From: Pyxicephalus adspersus | Taxonomy: Eukaryota; Chordata; Amphibia; Anura; Pyxicephalidae | Direction of reading: 5' to 3' | Length of the DNA stretch: 64,000 nucleotides | Assembly: GCF_032062135.1 (NCBI RefSeq) | Contig: NC_092860.1 | Location: forward strand, 2,231,611 to 2,295,610 | Part shown: positions 33,121-44,061 of the stretch, piece after piece | Position numbering within the stretch: position 1 is the first letter of the stretch | How the letters are laid out: every line of letters starts with the position of its first letter | Translations under genes and position numbers: made by a program | Notes under the pieces: model-generated | The model's input: the letters and a program-made list of their open reading frames with translations, nothing else | Database searches by the model: none | Told to the model about the DNA's origin: nothing

Positions 33121-35309
33121 CCCATGCCACATTTTACAAGCTTTGCAATGACTAATTGCTGGTTATGTTGTAACTTTAATTTGCTATTACTTGATCATCT
33201 TCATTATCACAGCTGAGTAATTACCCGTTGGAAACTTCCTGATGTCATCCAAAGAGGTCTTATGAGTGTAAAGTCAGACTGCTTGATTGTGAAATACTTA
33301 AAAGGGATCTCTTCATTTGGGGAATGCTAACAAATTGTGTGTGTGTGTGTAGCTTGTAGTGGTGTTTGCAAACCTTTTTGTGTATGGGCATTGGTAGGTG
33401 TTTGCAAAGCTGCTTTTTCCCTTTTACAGGAAGATTTTGGACACTTGTCAGGTGCTGAAGGGTTGCAGACAGTTCATTTCAAATCTGTGGAGGTGGTTGG
33501 GTGGCACATTAGGCACCTAAAATAATAATAATAAAAAAATGCTTTCAAATGCCACTTCCTGAAAACTCCTGTAATAAAAAAGATAAAAAAAACTATTTTT
33601 GCTAAAACTTGCTTAAACTATTTCCAAAAACTGCTAGTCTGAACTTCACCTTACTGACCAAATCATTAAAACCAATGGGGTGCTCACCTTGCTCTAATTA
33701 TATACAACAAAATTAAACAGGGAAAGGAAATAATGCAGGGCCCCTAGAACTCATTTTGCATGGTATTGACCAAACGTTTTATTTCTTTTATTTATCTTAC
33801 ATTTTAGGAAGCATTATCTGTAGACTTATCTGTTTAGTACATAACTACCATCTGAAATAATACATTTTCAACAAACGTTGGGAGTTTTTTTTCTTGGCTG
33901 CCAATCAAATTTTCTTTTTCTTTCAAGGGTCTAAAATAAAAATAATATTACAGATCTTAGTTGCAGATGAATGTAGCTTATGAATACCATGGCTTGCTGA
34001 GGACTAGATCATTTTTAAAGCTTTGATAGAGAAAGGGGACTATGGAATTGTTTTCAGATCTGCTCATATTTTTTAAATGCAATGTCACTGACATTGGCTC
34101 AACTTTTTATAGCATCTGTGTTTTGAGATTATTTCTTTTTTTTGTAAAAGGAAGTAATTTCTTGCTTTTTATTTATATCCTGGGTTACATCATGTGTTCT
34201 TTCAGCCTCCAGTTAGACCCAGAGCCAAAAAATCAGCTCTTAACTAATCATCTTTAATGTGTAGCTCCACTTCTCAGGCAAAAATAAATATAATCACAAT
34301 TACCATGAGTAAATTGCTAGATTGTTTTTATTTACCTTAACTGAAGTGCTTTTTTGCTTTTATTATGTCAATTTATTCTTAGCTCTGTGTAGCTTTTTAA
34401 CTACAAAAACAATCCTAGGAGATTCAGTAGGAACCTCTTCTCCCTCTTATGCAATGTTTAGACTGCTGGTGAGGCTGTGGTTCGGAAGCGAGGTTGAGAA
34501 AAAACAGCTTTTTGTTATATTTTATAGTTGTATTTCCAATCAGAGCTTACACAAGGCTAACCGTCTCCCTGCCCCCATTGACAAAGCTGAGTGAATAAAC
34601 AATTACCAGTCGTTCACAACATGTCAATGTCATACACCTCTATTTCTGGAAGTAGGAGTATTTTTGTTGACTGAGTGGTAGGAAAGTAAAGGAAGTATTT
34701 TGCATTTTTGGGTCTGAGATTAAAAGGAAAAGGCGCGGGTTTCCTATATAACATTTTCGTAAAGGTGTTAGTGTGTATGTGCATGTGTACGTCACTATTT
34801 TTTTATAATTGTTATGATAGGGTAATATAGAAAATGGAAATATATGATGGCATCATCTTCCTTTCTCTTGCCTGAAAATGGGATTACTGGACCTGGATAG
34901 GGCCATAAATAATTGTATCCCTTTGGGATCCAGGCCCGGAATGTCCTGGAAGGGATGGGTGGGCCAGGCACTCCATATATTTTCCAGGCCAGAAATTTGG
35001 TCAGCTGCAAGGACTCTGCTGGGATAGCCCGTGGGGGTCGGGAGGGTTAATTTGGTGTTTTGTCATGCTGTAAATGAGATTGATTTCCTGTGAGAGAAAA
35101 CACTGGATTTTTCTTTGTGTTTCGGAATTAAATATAAGTGGGCACAGTGTCCTGAAATTAAAATGGAGCCCGAAGTACCTCAGGACAGTGTGTGTGTTTG
35201 AAGCTAATCTTACACAATAGGTAAATATATATATATTATTAGATTTTCAGTAACACCTGTGTGTATCTTGATGCCACATCCAATTAATTCACATAAAATG
35301 TTACATTAA
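33121..35309. other. No gene seen
   Basis: A short (GT)n tract lies near 33340 and (ATA)n near 33520. The region 34850-35200 contains GC-richer sequence with repeated GGCC-type pieces and a CAGTGTCCTGAAATTAAAAT/CAGGACAGTG segment. It looks transposon-like, but no ends were found. Confidence 0.4.
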
Positions 35310-35489
35310 TAAAATTATAATGTATTTAGTAAAAACATATATATGAATCTTTTCATCTTGGATAATTAGACAAACAATATGTGTCTAGTCTTAGCTTTCA
35401 TTGCGTTTTGCAGATTTTGCTTCTTCGGGAATTTTTAAGACAGGTAACAATATTGAAATGGTAATCTCACTTCCTAAAACCATGAAGTA

Positions 35490-35705
35490 GTTTCAGCAAG
35501 TTCTAAAGATTGCTTTAAGGAAAAGCTGGATGATTTCTAGAAGCACAGAATATAACTAGGGATTAAGGATTTAAAGTAAAGATAACAGAGACTGCTGATC
35601 CAGGGAACATTTTTTTTGCCTTCCTCTGGACCAGCTATGTCCATTTTTATATCTAGGATATGTTTATTTCCTTTGGGGAACCTGACCTACTATGTAACTA
35701 TGGAA
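35490..35705 (+). mobile_element. CR1-type LINE 3' end
   Basis: The order of pieces is that of a CR1 3' end: AAAAGCTGGATGATTTCTAG, then CTGCTGATCCAGGGAAC, TTTTTTTGCCTTCCTCTGGA, and finally ACCTGACCTACTATGTAACT followed by ATGG. The octamer-like end (CTATGTAA) is typical of CR1. The 5' part is missing. Confidence 0.8.
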
Positions 35706-35963
35706 AACACGGACCGGCAGCGCTTGTATCTACAAACATCCCTCAGACTTCATTAAAAAAAACATTCATTCTATTATCCAATGTCCACAATGTCATAATG
35801 AAATCTATTTCATTCTTCTTGCTGGTTTTTGTAATAATCTAATAATAATCTAATAGATTCCTCTCTAATAAGGAATCTAATAGTTCAGGGTTGTTCCTAT
35901 ATAGTAGCTGCTTTTAAGAAGTGAGATTATCATTTCTATTTCTGCTACCAGTCTCAAAAAGTC

Positions 35964-35992
35964 CTGAAGAAGCAGCATCTGCGAAACGCGTT
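35964..35992 (+). ncRNA. Hammerhead-ribozyme-like motif
   Basis: CTGAAGA, A, GCAGCATCTGC (a GCA/TGC stem), GAAA, CGCGT, T. The inverse partner at 35399-35429 has AAAACGCAAT, so its GAAA box has decayed to AAAA. Confidence 0.42.
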
Positions 35993-36105
35993 AAAAGCTG
36001 AGATTGGACACATATTGTTTGTGTATATATGTCCAGAATGAAAAGATATATCTCTGTTTTTAATGAATACATTATAATTTTATCAATGCATATAATGCCT
36101 GGGTT

Positions 36106-36885
36106 AATTACTAGAAGCCTTTGAAGTCCATTGAAGGTATGATGAAATTTCTTATATATTTTTTTTTTTTAATAAAACAATGATTTTATATTACCAGTGT
36201 AGGTAGTGGAGAAGGTAAGTGTTTTGTAGGCTGGTCTCCCTTTTAAAGTTTTAAGTAGTAACAGTCATTTAAACCTGTAGGAAAATTTTATGGAATTGAC
36301 TCAAACCATTCTAGTTTTCCTTTAGGTCTAAATAACCTTTTTCTTAATGAAATTATGATGCCATTCACACCATTGTTAATGCGTGTGTTATTGCTTTTGG
36401 CTTCTGGTCCTTTATTGATTTTTTTATTGATGTGCCAAAGTGTGTATGACATGTGATTGTATGTATTTTGCCACCATATGAAGTAGCAAAGTATGTGCTC
36501 AACATGCATTTTTATCTAGGTCTGATTTCAGCAGACCCCTTGCCATGTTCTTTCAAATGTAATAGGTGTCCAAACAAGTGCTGTGAAAAATTGTGTTTGT
36601 TTATGTATATAGTTTTAATCTTAGTAGGGTCTAAGGAGACACTCAGAAACAATTAATACATGAGACTTTTACAGAGGGTTAAAAAAAATACACTTCAAAA
36701 GTAGCTATGTATACTTTTTTTTTTTCCCCAAATTGAATTATGGCATCAATGCATGGTATAGTATATTATATATTAGTATTATTGTGCCAATGCATTATGC
36801 ATTGTATAGATGTTAGCAGCAGTACAATTGCAGGAAGGTCAGCAGAGAAACTAAATAGCTGAGGCACACATGCTTTAATTTTGAG
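36106..36885. other. No gene seen
   Basis: AT-rich, no recognised signal. Confidence 0.45.
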
Positions 36886-36889
36886 CATT

Positions 36890-37350
36890 GCAAAAGTATT
36901 TTGAATTGGTATGGGAAATTTGAGAATATCTTTGAAGTACAACAGAAATTAAGATGTAAGTTTGGGACAGAACCACAAACACGCCTGACATTTGCATACA
37001 TTTGTGACAAGCGTGAAACTTATGGCACAGTGTGCGATGGGCGCAAGGTCTGGGAGGCATTACACAGAAACAAGTCCTGCTTTCTATGAAGTTTGAACAG
37101 TTTGCAAATTCACCACCAAAGTCTGTCAAACAATGTTTCTATTTCGACATTTGGGCAGGAAGTTGGATAGAACGATGAGATGATGTTGAATTCCCTCAAT
37201 GCTCCCTGACTTACTACCCCTTGACTTCAGCTTGTGGAGAACCCTAAAGGATGCTGAATATTGTAAAAAAATACTGGCTGCATTGCGCACATTGTTCAGA
37301 GCAATCTCAGTGGAAAGTGAAGCCAAAGTTTTTTCTGCAGGAATTTAAAA
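36890..37350 (+). pseudogene. Internally deleted Tc1/mariner-IS630 transposase with DUF4817-like HTH
   Basis: The frame 36901-37089 gives a helix-turn-helix block, KLRCKFGTEPQTRLTF, then ICDKRETYGTVCDGRK. This follows the DUF4817-type pattern FG.EPP.R.TI..I.DKFE..GTV.D. Downstream, with a stop and frame changes, come EQFANSPPKSVKQC, a GSWIER piece and then LPDLLPLDFSLWRTLKD (about 37206-37256), the end of the catalytic domain with the last Asp in PDL. The central part with the first catalytic residues is missing. I know this architecture mainly from arthropod genomes. The element cannot be active. No terminal repeats were identified. Confidence 0.75.
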
Positions 37351-38175
37351 TCAGAAGTGTTTGCATGTTAAAGGTGAGTGTCTAATGTGACTATAGAAGT
37401 CAAACATGACCCAATGTTGTCAGTACAAATCTACTTATGAAACTTTTTGCAGGTACTTTTTATGCTGTACAGTGTATACTTTTTATGTACATGTTCCCAT
37501 GCCGCAGCCACTGCTGCACTCTTTACTCATTCATTTATTTATTACAAATTGGTGACTATGCGGAGCATTCCCTCTTTCTCGTCACATGACACTACACGAC
37601 TATTTAATTTATCACCGATGAAAACCATAGAAAACTATATTTAGGCACACTAGGGCTGTTTTCCTCTTTGCATGATAACTTAGAACGTATTATGTGAATT
37701 GGATGTTATGTCCATATTATATTTTGTTGACCTATCTGGCTCACTGTGCCTATATGGAGCTGTATTTATATCTGAAAACCGTATAAAGTTTATTGTTGTG
37801 ACAATCTTTCTAAATTTAAAGATATTGAAATAACGATTGTTACTTTATATATTTATAAATATTAAATGTTAATTATTATTAGTTATTAAATAAATATTAA
37901 ATTGCATTCATATATAACTTTGGGAGGTGGCATTTTTAGCCCTACCACCCCTATAAATCCATCCAAGGTAACACTCAAAATCAACTATCCTAGAAAAATA
38001 TTGACACAATCATTAGTTAACTTTGGCGATTACAATCGCTGTACCAATTTTTAGCTGAAATCAGGCTTTGCAGTGGGATTGTCTGCTTTGTAAGCTGCTA
38101 GCCAGGAGGAATATTTAGAGGGCTTTCCGAATGGATAATGTGCCAATGGAAGGTGTGTCAATGTTCACTACTATT
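37351..38175. other. No gene seen
   Basis: AT-rich. A GGGAGGTGGCATTTTTAGCC segment near 37922 could be an unclassified repeat. Confidence 0.4.
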
Positions 38176-38595
38176 AAGCTGCGTACACACTTCCAATTTT
38201 TATCGTTGGTAAACGAACGACGAACGATCCTGCACGATATCTGCGAACGATCGTATGGCACCGATCCTGTACATACAGATAACGACACGATCGTTCAAAG
38301 ATATTGTACACACGATAGATACGATCGTTTGAACGATACAGGAAGTGACGTGCACCACAGGAAGTGTGCGAACGTTCGTTCATCGCGCATGCTCAGACCA
38401 TGGACGATCACTGAACGACCGTACACACGATAGATGGTCAACGATCGTTGTCCAATCCGATCCGCCGGTCCGGTCGTTCATTTCCAACGACTATCCTCGT
38501 TCGTCGGCGTCGTTGGTTACTTTTTTTACGAACGATTTTTGGCCAATCGGTCGTTCGTCGTTCATTTCCAACGATAAAAATTGTGTACGCAGCTT
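38176..38595. mobile_element. MITE with AAGCTGCGTACACA terminal inverted repeats
   Basis: The left end AAGCTGCGTACACACTTCC then ATTTTTATCGTTGG is the inverse of the right end CCAACGATAAAAAT then TGTGTACGCAGCTT. Apart from a 6-base insertion the ends are identical. The interior has many copies of the ACGATCGTT/GAACGA type in both orientations. No coding capacity; open frames at 38131-38734 are by-products. The near-identical ends suggest recent activity. Confidence 0.88.
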
Positions 38596-40289
38596 TAGTC
38601 TAAAGACAAGGTGGGAGCATGTCCACTGTCTACAGAGCTGTTGCATTTACAAATTGTCATTAACCTTCCATATATTATTTGGCAATATGGAGCTGGAAAT
38701 GGATACAAAGTTGCATATTGTTTTATACATCTAAATACATCAAAATAGTTTCTGTGCATTTTGATTGAGTTTTTGACTGTTTATCTAGAGTTGGACTTTA
38801 ATCCAGAGCACATATTCTGTACTTTCCAGAGTATTACAATTGAGGGCCCATGTCTTCCCCTCCGGCCAGGAGTAAACTGGCATCCCGTTAGATCATTACT
38901 TCCTCTGTTCATGTCATGCTTTAAACCTTTTTCCAGAACAGTGACAAGCAGTTGATATATTGCTTCTATTAATGTATAATGTTAGACAATGTATGTTTGA
39001 CAGCACTGTACAGAAATCATTCATCATGCAAGGTCGGAGCCTTTCAGCTGTCTCTTAAAGGAAATCCTTGCTAATTCCAAGCTTGCTGTAGCTTTGAGTA
39101 TTATTAGGTGATTATCTAAACAATAATATTAGCAGTGTTGATGCTAAATGTGTTACATATTAATCCACAAAATATTCCTTTTGTTATTTCAAAGTCTTTG
39201 AAACTTAATCCAGGGGTCTTTACGGGAGGTATTGTTTCTGGGTTGATGCAGTGGTAAAGGTTTCTTGGTTTGAAGGTTAAAAGGCTGACTGTGTGGCTGC
39301 TTCCTCAAAAAGAAGGATTTTATTTAACTCTAAGTCACTGGATCCTATTTTTTATATCCTAAATCTTAAGGCCATCACATGTTTAGTGATACATCGCATT
39401 TCATCATCTACTTTCAATCTCATTTGTGTACAATTATTGCTTCAATACAGCAAAACAGAAACCATAGAGAACATATGAATGTAATCAGTGATCTATAAAT
39501 ACTAAAAGCAGGAATTGTGCTATAGTAAGACACTCCACTCTGTCCTAATGAAGAAACAAAATGATATCAGGATCCCAGAAATAAGGCCGATATATATCCT
39601 ACATTAACTTCAGAGCTCCAATCATCTCCCACACAAGATCTTTCCCACTGCCTGAAATTGCGATAATAGTAACTGCCCCTCGTTTGGGATATTAGGGAAA
39701 AAAGGTTGTTACATTTTTCCAGTCATTTGTTCTAAATTGCTAATGATTGGAGAAAGGGCGAGTAGCATCAGAATAATGATTGGAGAATGAGGGAGTAACA
39801 TCAGATTTGTACTTTCTATGTCATCATGGTCACAGTTTCAGACTGACAGCACTGAGCAAAGCAATTGGGCTTTAAATGGCTAATGTATTACTGGCTCTTC
39901 TTTTTCTCAGTCTACTGCTTTTGGATGAGATAACAGGGAGCTGATATAAAGACAAGGTCCCTGTATGTCTATTAAAAAAAAAAACTTTATTATTTGGATT
40001 TTTCAAATTAAATGTTTGCATTGATTTCCTCTCCTTCATTTGGATTTAATGCAATTATCATAGTAAAGAGAACCAGATACAGTTTGTGCATTTTGTAACA
40101 CAGGAAACTGCACAGTTATTTAGAAAATATTTTTTTTATTATTTCCAAAGTAATTTGTTGCACCGAATTTTGAAATCAAGCTTTAGTTTGGAGTGTAAAT
40201 TCCAATATTTCCCCACCTTTCAATTTTCCAAAATAAGGATAAATATCCAGATACTTATTGGAGATACTTCTTCATATTGGAATTTTTAT
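38596..40289. other. No gene seen
   Basis: AT-rich with no recognised coding or repeat signal. Confidence 0.45.
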
Positions 40290-41250
40290 TCCAAAAGAAT
40301 TTAAAAATAGAGCTGATTTGAACAAAAATGATTTGGATAATAATACATTATGCTGTTACATGGCCATTGAAATCCCCATCTGTTCTTGGCGTGTTTCGCA
40401 TTACCAGCTTCATCAGAAGTCTTTTTAAGGCGATTCCATCACAGATGACACCATGGCCCTGATTCATCAAGAAGGTCGCTCGCGCATCGGGGGGTCGCTC
40501 GCGCATCGGTTTTCGCGATCTGAAATTGGAAGCCGTCGCGCAATTCAGCAACTGGATGAGCTCGCGGCCGTAGCCGCGCATCACTGGCAGCTTTACACTG
40601 GCGAGCTTGCATGAAAAGTCACTGTTCCCCTAAAAAATCATTCTTTCTAATGGCACACATATTACCCTTAGCCCTAAAAAAACCTCATACTTCATGAGTT
40701 GTGCTTAATTATTTTGTGAATGAGTACAATTTAACCTAAAAAAGTAGCACTTACCCAAAAGAAGATGAAGCATTAAAGATTCTAATTGACCTGTATTGGA
40801 CTGTAGATACGCACAGAACAGAGGGCAGGTGTGCGCTAATTAATTGCTATGATCTCACCATTGACAGCTTAACAGATTCTCCTTAATCGCGCAGAAATCT
40901 AATTGCCTTAATTGGCAGATTCGCGACCCTTATTGCTCATTATTATCAAGGCAGGAATCCGGCTGGCAGTGAGGGGCGAGTGTACAAGCGCACTCGACTC
41001 TGGACCGTGGGAAATTGGCTCGCTGGAAGCGCGAACGCACGCGCGTCCAGCGAGCGCGGATTTTATTGATGAATCAGGGCCCATGTATGATGGATATCCA
41101 TCAATTCAATCCACTGGGATCTGGAAGGAGGATTTTGGTAGGAGAGGGTCTGGAATGAAGATACATAAAAAGTCCTACAAGGATAATTCTCCTGAATGTA
41201 TTTTTTGGAAACTTTTTGTAAAGATTTGATTGATTGACATGATGAACCAT
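40290..41250 (-). mobile_element. PLE-like terminal unit split by a MITE
   Basis: The minus strand at 40388-40416 reads CTGATGA, A, GCTGGTAATGC, GAAA, CACGCC, the hammerhead-like motif. Sequence just upstream of it continues on the far side of the 40456-41080 MITE. The remaining terminal region runs down to about 40290. Confidence 0.5.
40456..41080. mobile_element. MITE with GCCCTGATTCATCAA terminal inverted repeats
   Basis: A perfect 15-base terminal inverted repeat (GCCCTGATTCATCAA and its complement) encloses 625 bases. CCATG flanks both ends (40451-40455, 41081-41085), the apparent target duplication. The subterminal region is rich in CGCTCGCGC, and GGTCGCTCGCGCATCGG is tandemly repeated at about 40473-40509. 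No transposase. Open frames at 40348 and 40912 are by-products. Confidence 0.9.
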
Positions 41251-42629
41251 ATATTACAACTCCCCCTTCAATAAACAACACAATTTTCACGTATAAGCAA
41301 CTGAGCTCTTCAAATCACCTTGTAAAAGATGTGCTAACCGCTATAATAAAAGATAAACCTTTATATACTGAAATTTATTTTTTATTTGCTTTTTACAATG
41401 GATGTCCCTGGCCTCTTCTGAGACAGAACCCGCCGTGGTAAAATGGCATTCACCCAGTAAACCTTTGTTTCTCAAAAGAGAAGTTTGCATACATTCTGAA
41501 GTTGCATCCCTTGAAAATCCATCAGCTGTAAACTTTTATTATTATATTTATCAGTATTAGATACAAGTCAAGACAATATCTATGGAAATATATATGTCTG
41601 ATTTAATATTACTGTAAAATCTAAGAAGATCACGTCATACAAAATGCTGAGTATTGTTTTTTTGTATGGGTATATACCACCCCATGTGAGGCAGCAAGCC
41701 AGCAGTGATATGTTTTTCACTCCCCTGGTAGGATCTAATCTTTTCAAATGTTTTGCAATGTCTTGATACAAGTGTGATAGTTATTATAGGTGGGAATTGC
41801 TGTATGAGAAGCCCGTCAGCCCTATTTGTTAATGGACAGGAAGGTGCACCAGTTCCTTTGTGGTTGCACAAAACCTCGGTTCCCAGCAATTGTAATGTTT
41901 GTTCCCATGACAACCTTTGTGAAACTGAAGGACATGCTTCTTTACTGAATCCTAAATTAAAAAATGTATATAAATAAGATAAAGCAAAGAATCCTGACCA
42001 ATCTATTTACACTTGTGGCTCTTTAGTGCTGAGATGTTTGCAAGCAAAACCACTCCGGCAAGAGTTTGTTTATCTGTTTTTTGCACAGTCAGTTTTATTC
42101 TGTCTATTCCAGTTAGTGTTATTTATACCACCCAGTTTATAACTATAGTGAAATAGAAAATAGAGTCTATATTTTTAATTGTAGCTTCACCTGATAACCA
42201 TTTTTTAAAATATATTTTTATTGAGGTTAAACAGTGGAAAAAAATTGAGTAGTATAGTAGTTTTATACTTATCTTCATTAAACCTAAACTCTAGCCAGGC
42301 ATCAAAATCACCATTTTATCTAGTTATGTATTCATCACATTAATATAAGTGTAAGTGGTTTAAGTACTTGGATCTGTCTTATCTCCTGCTATCCCCTCTA
42401 AAGAACTCAGATCGGGAAAGGCAGTGATGTAAGCCATTAGGTCTCAATCCTATTGCATCCTTTAATCCTGCATCCTTCAGGTACTTTACTTGGAGCTTGC
42501 TGTTTAGTCATGTCTTTCTCATCTGTGACTTCATTTTATACTGAAAAAAAATGTCTCTCTCGTGTTGCTTTTTTCTTCACTAGGCATGACACATGCCCCT
42601 ATTAAATGGATACATCATCTACATATAAT
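41251..42629. other. No gene seen; possible short L1 stub at 42205-42310
   Basis: The region 42205-42230 (TTTTTTAAAATATATTTTTA then TTGAGG) resembles the 3' end of the minus-strand L1 copies, and ACCATTTT recurs at 42197 and 42310. This could be a ~105-base L1 stub. Open frames at 41635-41977 are not recognisable. Confidence 0.35.
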
Positions 42630-43295
42630 TAGGAATGAGCAAGTGAATTTATTAAATTGGACCATTCTCGCTTACTAAACATGCCAGCAAGACCAAATTT
42701 TTGGGACCTGCAAGATCAATCAGGGGAGCGGTGCTGTCAGCTAGTTGTATGTGTTCTTGGATAGAGAAACTCTATCCAGGAACACATACTACAGGGCGGC
42801 AGCAGCAATCAGGGGAGCGGTGCAGCTCTGCTTCCATGAATGCTGTTGCAGCCCTGTACTATGTGTTCCTGGATAGAGTTTCTCCATCCAGGAACACAAT
42901 GTGAGTCTCACGGCTGGCTGCTCATGAATGAATGCAGCCTGGGAAAAATCCTCTAATTTTTCCCACGGCCGCGTTCATTCATAAACGCAAGCTGCATGAC
43001 TCACTCTGAGAGGAGGAGTACCGTGGCTGCAATTATGAATGGAGCTGTGAGAATCCTCCTCTCAGTGAGAGATCCACGGGCACTACAGGTCAGGCTTGCA
43101 CTCATTCTGACCTGTAGTTCCCGGGGATGGCTCACTGACAGGAGGATTCCCACAGCTGTATTTATGAATGCAGCCACGATAATCCTCCTATAGTGATTTC
43201 CGATGGTTATGCAAAATTTCGACGAATTTTTGCTGATTCATCGGAACTTTGAGGAATTTTTTGCGATAATGACAGAGGCATTCTCGCTCATCCCA
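42630..43295. mobile_element. Fold-back MITE, diverged copy with new internal hairpins
   Basis: The ends TAGGAATGAGCAAGTGAAT and ATTCTCGCTCATCCCA match the family at 3827 and 46554, but the interior is different. Two similar hairpins (42751-42785 and 42863-42897, arms GTGTTC.TGGATAGAG) and a third (43083-43117, arms CTACAGGTCAG) replace the single long palindrome. CAATCAGGGGAGCGGTGC occurs twice (about 42716 and 42807). No transposase. Confidence 0.75.
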
Positions 43296-43469
43296 ACATA
43301 TAATGCTTTATATATTTCTATTCCTTACAGTGCCTCATTCATCTTTTTTTGCATGCAGTGTCTCATACTTCCCCTTATGCTTAGTTCCAAAGAAAATGCA
43401 TCATGTCTTACTATTACACACATTGAGATTTGGCTGTCTATTGTACATAGTGCCTTATGATTTTCTATT

Positions 43470-43800
43470 GGGCAGCACGGTGGCTCAGGGGTTAGCACTC
43501 CAGCCTTTGCAGGGCTAGGTCCTGGGTTCGAATCCCACCCAGGACACTATCTGCATGGAGTTTGCAGGTTCTCCCCATGTCTGCGTGGGTTTCCTCCGGG
43601 TACTCCGGTTTCCTCCCAAAAACATGCAGTTAAGTTAATTGGCTTCCCCCTAAAATTGACCTTAGACTACATTAACCACATATGACTATAGTAGGGACAT
43701 TAGATTGTGAGCTCCTTTGAGGGACAGTTAGTGACACGACTGTGAACTTTGTACAGCGCTGTGTAATATGATGGCGCTATATAAATACTGTATAAAAATG
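43470..43800 (+). mobile_element. tRNA-headed SINE with L2-type tail, best copy
   Basis: It starts GGGCAGCACGGTGGCTCAG. A box TGGCTCAGGGG at about 43481, B box GGTTCGAATCC at 43525-43535, the spacing of a pol III promoter. The body has CATGGAGTTTGCAGGTTCTC and TTCCTCCGGGTACTCCGG. The tail ATTAGATTGTGAGCTCC then TTTGTACAGCGCTGTGTAAT and GGCGCTATATAAAT matches the L2 tail here (63066). Such a shared tail lets the SINE use the LINE's reverse transcriptase. Confidence 0.93.
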
Positions 43801-43987
43801 ATAATATTGCATGTCGTGCCTTCTCATTTTTAGTCTTTTGCATTGCATTTGTTTTTTAGAGAGATAAAACAAAGTCTGGTAAAGAGAAGGAAGCCTATAT
43901 GTATGTAAAAGGAAAGACTTATGTACATACAATGCATCTTGACTCTGGAAAACAAGGTAAACCTTATCCCAGTCTATAGGATACAAT

Positions 43988-44061
43988 GACCCTGATTTAT
44001 TAAAGCTCACCAAGGCTGGAGAGGATACACTTTCATCAGTATACCTGGGTGATCCAGCAAA
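43988..44061. mobile_element. Half of a TGATTTATTAAAGCT-family MITE
   Basis: CCTGATTTATTAAAGCTCACC through GGATACACTTTCATCAGT to GTGATCCAGCAAA, the left half only of the palindrome described at 11308. Confidence 0.75.

Larger units (their letters stand above)
35310..36105. mobile_element. Head-to-head pair of PLE-like terminal units
   Basis: The left unit (35310-35429, minus) and right unit (35964-36105, plus) are inverse copies. Motif, AAAGCTGAGATTGGACACAT / AAAGCTAAGACTAGACACAT, ATTGTTTGT, GAATGAAAAGAT-type and ATACATTATAATTTTAT blocks are in the same order. The inner spacer of about 530 bases includes a CR1 3' tail. Units point outward. Confidence 0.72.

Noticed and set aside
38131..38734. 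Overlapping open frames on both strands, up to 129 codons
   Set aside because: They lie in the CGTACACAC-ended MITE; its repetitive GC-rich sequence lacks stops by composition.
41407..41450. CTCTTCTGAGACAGAACCCGCC segment near a PLE-like unit as another motif copy
   Set aside because: Box order and GAAA are not recognisable.
43525..43535. B-box-like sequence that could mark a tRNA gene
   Set aside because: It is the promoter of the SINE; no cloverleaf follows.
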